DNA of 64,000 nucleotides from Aquila chrysaetos chrysaetos (Eukaryota; Chordata; Aves; Accipitriformes; Accipitridae): contig NC_044019.1 in assembly GCF_900496995.4 (NCBI RefSeq), positions 8,219,501 through 8,283,500 on the forward strand, in the 5' to 3' direction. Positions 60,471 through 64,000 of this stretch are shown piece by piece. Every line of letters begins with the position of its first letter. Position 1 is the first letter of the stretch. Made by a program: the position numbers and the translations under genes. Below the pieces are notes generated by a model. That model was not told the origin of the DNA, did not search any database, and was given only the letters and a program-made list of their open reading frames with translations.

Positions 60471-61000
60471 GTGAGACCCCACCTGCAGTACTGTGTTCAG
60501 CTCGGGGGCCCCCAACACAAGAAGGACACGGACCTATTGGACCGAGTCCAGAGGAGGGCCACGAAGATGATCAGAGGGCTGGAGCACCTCTCCTATGAAG
60601 ACAGGCTGAGAGTTGGGGTTGTTCAGCCTGGAGAAGAGAAGGCTCCGGGCAGACCTTAGAGCAGCCTGCCAGTACCTAAAAGGGGCCTGACAAGAAAGCC
60701 AGAGAGGGACTTTTTACAAGGATGTGTAGTGATAGGACAAGGGGTAATGGCTTTAAACTGAAAGAGGGTAGATTTAGATTAGATATTAGGAAGAAATTCT
60801 TCACTGTGAGGGTGGTGAGACACTGGAACAGGTTGCCCAGAGAGGTTGTGGATGCCCCATCCCTGGAAGTGTTCAAGTCCAGGTTGGATGGGGCTTTCAG
60901 CAACCTGGTCTAGTGGAAGGTGTCCCTGCCCATGGCAGGGGCATTGAAACTAGATGATCTTTAAGGTCCCTTCCAACCCAAACCATTCCATGATTCTATG
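60471..61000 (+). mobile_element. CR1 LINE 3' end, plus strand
   Basis: Starts GTGAGACCCCACCTGCAGTA, encoding [20 protein letters not shown] and [20 protein letters not shown], the RT C-terminal tail. A second frame gives the SDRTRGNGFKLKEGRFRLDI / [20 protein letters not shown] tail. It ends with GGTCCCTTCCAACCCAAACC and two tandem octamers, ATTCCATG at 60985-60992 and ATTCTATG at 60993-61000, the CR1 terminus. 5'-truncated, about 530 bp, one frame shift. Confidence 0.95.
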
Positions 61001-64000
61001 TATGTCTCTTGTTACTGATTCTTACAATATAGCGGCAACCCATCACAGGTGAGTATACTGGATCTGGGGTGCTTTACTAAGGTTTTTCTTCCAAGTGGAG
61101 TGCAATATGGCAATAACACCAGCTTGGAGGCTTGTAACATTTTTTCTGCAGGTCCTTTGACAGTGCTTGTGATGAAAAACATGAGACAAGTAAATGTGAA
61201 AGATGCCTGAGTTTGAGTTACAGACAGACATCTTAACAGAAGCATTTCAGCTACAAGAAGGCGGAGATGATTTAAGATGATTGCATTTGATCTGATGGAC
61301 ATTTTACCAACAGGGTTTGGTATCCTGGAGTGCACTGCAATATCGTAGGGCTTCTGACAGATTATGTGAGCATTTGCATGACTAGGAACAAGCAGTTTAT
61401 CTGGGGTTCAGTCATCTGTTTCCAGGGCCAGTAGATGGAGAGATGCCAGCTATGGACTGCCACCACTTCAGTGCCTGCGGTTTGCTGTAGGTCTCCAGTT
61501 CAGAGCAGGAGTGCTGAGGAGTAAAACAGGATTACACCTCAGACCTGATGTGATCACTGGGGGTTTAAGAAGGTACGAGCTGTCTAGAGACCTTCCCAGA
61601 ACTCCCCCCCAGTCCAGTGTGACCTGGAGGACAGGGCTCAGTTGTCTTTTGGAAATCAGTAGCTACAAACTGCCAGCTGTTTTCGGGCAATTCTGGTGCA
61701 CAGCAACCAAAACCCGAAGCTGATGTTTGAGGCTGGTAAGGCTGCAAGGATGGTGCTTAACTCGGGTAACAGGCCATAGAGGGGCTTATTGTTCTGGGTT
61801 TCCTCAGTTGCTCTGGAATGGCTGATGGCATGAATAGCCCCCCCTCTGTCCCGCAGGCACAGGAATACACAAAGGAAGGGATTTTTCTCTCTTCCCTGCC
61901 AGCACTGGTGCACCTTTGTCATTGATTGTTCCTCAGGGTTGGACTGAACCCGTTCATAACACCCTAACACTCAACAGCCACCTACAGTGCAGATTCATGA
62001 AGAAAAAGCTTCACTTCTTGGAGTGGCCTTTACGTTTCAATGAGATGTATATCCTTCCTTACCCCCAGATCCTCTGTCTGTATCTTGCTCTTATAGATCA
62101 TGGCCCAACACTTCTTGGCCACTGCAAAGCAGGAAAAGTGCACTTTTTTCAGCTAAAATAGAGCTGTTGATTATTGCTGCAGCAAACAAGCTTCTTCCCA
62201 AGGTGCTTAGTTTGTGCTGCGTCCTACACAAATATGACAGAAATTTCCAAGAATCCTTGGCTGAGGGGTGGGCACAGAAGTGACAAGAGAGAAAAGTGAT
62301 ACATCCAAGATCTTTAGCAAGCTGGTTTTAGTGCAAGATACCCAGGTTGCCCAGTCTGGTCTCTTCGGGCCTTTTCGTCACACTAGTCCTCCCCACTCCA
62401 GAGCAGATAAGGGGAACAAGGTAGAACAAAGACAAAGCATATGCTTATGTTTTCCCCAAATCAAATACACTGGCTATGGGCAAGGCAAAATAAACATATG
62501 TGCAAAAAAATAACACGCTAATAACAGCAGGATGGCCTCTGTAGGTAGAAATTTTCCTGAGCATTTCTCTGCTTTAGAGAGGGGTGGAACACACTGGGGG
62601 CTTTCAGAAAGTTCCTCACTGATAAATAAAGCCTGTAGATTTGTTTTAAGACAAACCTCTTCTCAAAGCCTGGGCTTCAGCAAACACGTGAGAAGAGCTG
62701 CATGAAAAGCACCAGAGAATGGTATGTTTGCTGGAAGCAGGCACATCCACGATGCGTTATCCATAATAGCTGCACTGATAATTGGTCAGAATAAAAAGTC
62801 TAAAGCACTGGAAAATGTCATATTCCATATACATGTTAACAGCTCACACGCAAGCTACAGCAGAATCAACTCATCTTGCCACTGATGTGGAAACAAAAGA
62901 ATTTCAGTGCAAGCTTGGAAGAGGAGTGACAGACTGACAGGAACAGGCTGAGCCTCAGCAAAACTCAACCTCTGGCCATTAAGACAATAGGAATATGTCA
63001 ACAGGTCACAGGCTAAATACACACAGCTGCTGAAAAGCCTGATCCCTTTACCTCCTTCACTCTGTTGGCTAATGGATATGATCACCTTTCTCCCCTGTAG
63101 CACCCCGGGACTCCTGGGTGCTGAAGGAATCAGGAAAACAAAAGCAGGGTCACTGCCAGGCGCCATGGTCTCACCTCTCCGTTATCAGCTGATGACTGCA
63201 GGGACACCACAACCTTCTGCATGTTCACGAGGCAGCGAGACTTCTTGCCTGCCCTCCCAGACTGATGCAAGCCAGCTCTCTGCAGCAGAGATTAACCTTG
63301 TCCTTGGTTCCAAGATGGTTCTTGTTCTGCCTCATCTCAGCCCAGGACTAAATCAGGTCCTGTGTGCATCTGTTTAGTTCCACCTAGAGAGAGCTGTAAC
63401 TCTTATCATTCCCGGATTTTCTAGCAAAAATTAAAATTGAAAAATCTAGCAAAAAATTAAAATAACTCTTCATCCCAGAGCATCTAGGACCTCCTTTCAG
63501 GCCCAGCTTGCTGTCTGGCACTGGACTAATCCTACTACCTGCAGGCCATAGCTTGTTCCTGGCTAGAGGTGTTCAATATTCAGATCATTTTGGACTCAAG
63601 CTATTGTATGGAGCGTGAGACCAAAGAGCAAAATGGCTGCCAACACACACACACAAGCTAGAGTGGTAGTAGCTGCAGATATTCTGGAGTGATATAACAG
63701 AACCTGGTCCATAAGCCCAAGGGCTGAGGTCTACAGCCAGTCTGGAGCTCTAGCACCTCTATACTAAATGGCAGTACATATAGAAGATATCTTCTTCTGA
63801 TGTCCTGCTGCCTTTAACAGTCAAGCACCCAGAGAATAAAAGCAGGGCAGAGCTTGCTTGTAAGGAAAGGATGGTGAACCCCTGAAACATGGAGGGCAAG
63901 AACAGCCAAAAGTAAAAATGGAAGGAAAGGACTGGGACAAAGAGCAGCATGATTCACTCAGAACTAACAACCTGTTCCCAGGTGGCATAGGCAGACAACC
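61001..64000. other. No gene recognised
   Basis: Intergenic DNA to the window end. A short CA run lies near 63644. Frames up to 107 aa show no recognised motif. No repeat family identified. Confidence 0.45.

Noticed and set aside
57240-64000. Search for SESN2 first exon, expected next by human synteny
   Set aside because: No CpG island, no plausible start exon and no SESN2-like peptide was seen; the gene probably begins beyond the window.
1-64000. CRISPR arrays, bacterial operons, tRNA or rRNA genes
   Set aside because: None seen. The window is spliced vertebrate DNA, and short repeats present are LINE, LTR, palindromic or simple.

Overview
This is a vertebrate nuclear DNA window, almost certainly from a bird. 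The interspersed repeats are CR1-type LINEs with the avian 3' octamer ends, plus LTRs of the TGTCCTAG...CGACA kind common in bird genomes. There is no Alu, L1 or B-type SINE. The genes are spliced, sparse and have CpG-island promoters. Gene order and orientation match human 1p35.3 (EYA3 < PTAFR < DNAJC8 < > ATP5IF1 >), a conserved block that I recognise from the protein sequences.

Layout. 1-101: first coding exon of EYA3 on the minus strand (11 codons, then a perfect GTAAGT donor cut by the window edge). 102-21974: EYA3 intron 1, holding a 1.8-kb CR1, a 190-bp fold-back sequence, a nested pair of CR1/L3-like elements (10.1-15.2 kb) with an internal palindrome, and a small CpG-rich patch near 3.1 kb. 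21.6-22.3 kb: CpG island with the likely EYA3 non-coding exon 1 and promoter. 22652-23196: an LTR with a TATA box pointing towards EYA3. 23.3-26.9 kb: PTAFR (platelet-activating factor receptor), a single coding exon on the minus strand with a likely 2.4-kb 3' UTR. 26.9-42.8 kb: no coding exon recognised; presumably PTAFR 5' intron or promoter plus intergenic DNA. It contains a solo LTR with an exact 5-bp target duplication and an exact-length 54-bp tandem duplication. 42.8-55.9 kb: DNAJC8 on the minus strand, complete in nine coding exons (250 aa). 55.9-56.4 kb: a bidirectional CpG-island promoter with three CACGTG E-boxes. 56.4-57.2 kb: ATP5IF1 on the plus strand, complete in three coding exons (116 aa). 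57.2-64 kb: no exon recognised apart from a CR1 3' end.

The four genes are functionally unrelated: a transcriptional co-activator/phosphatase, a lipid-mediator GPCR, a spliceosome-associated J-protein and a mitochondrial ATPase inhibitor. The window is a conserved syntenic block rather than an operon or cluster. Splice junctions were placed by hand from GT/AG signals, reading-frame continuity and remembered family sequences. Every DNAJC8 and ATP5IF1 junction keeps frame. I found no convincing previously undescribed coding system. The most interesting signals are regulatory and structural: the LTR next to the EYA3 promoter, the E-box promoter, the palindromes and the nested repeats.
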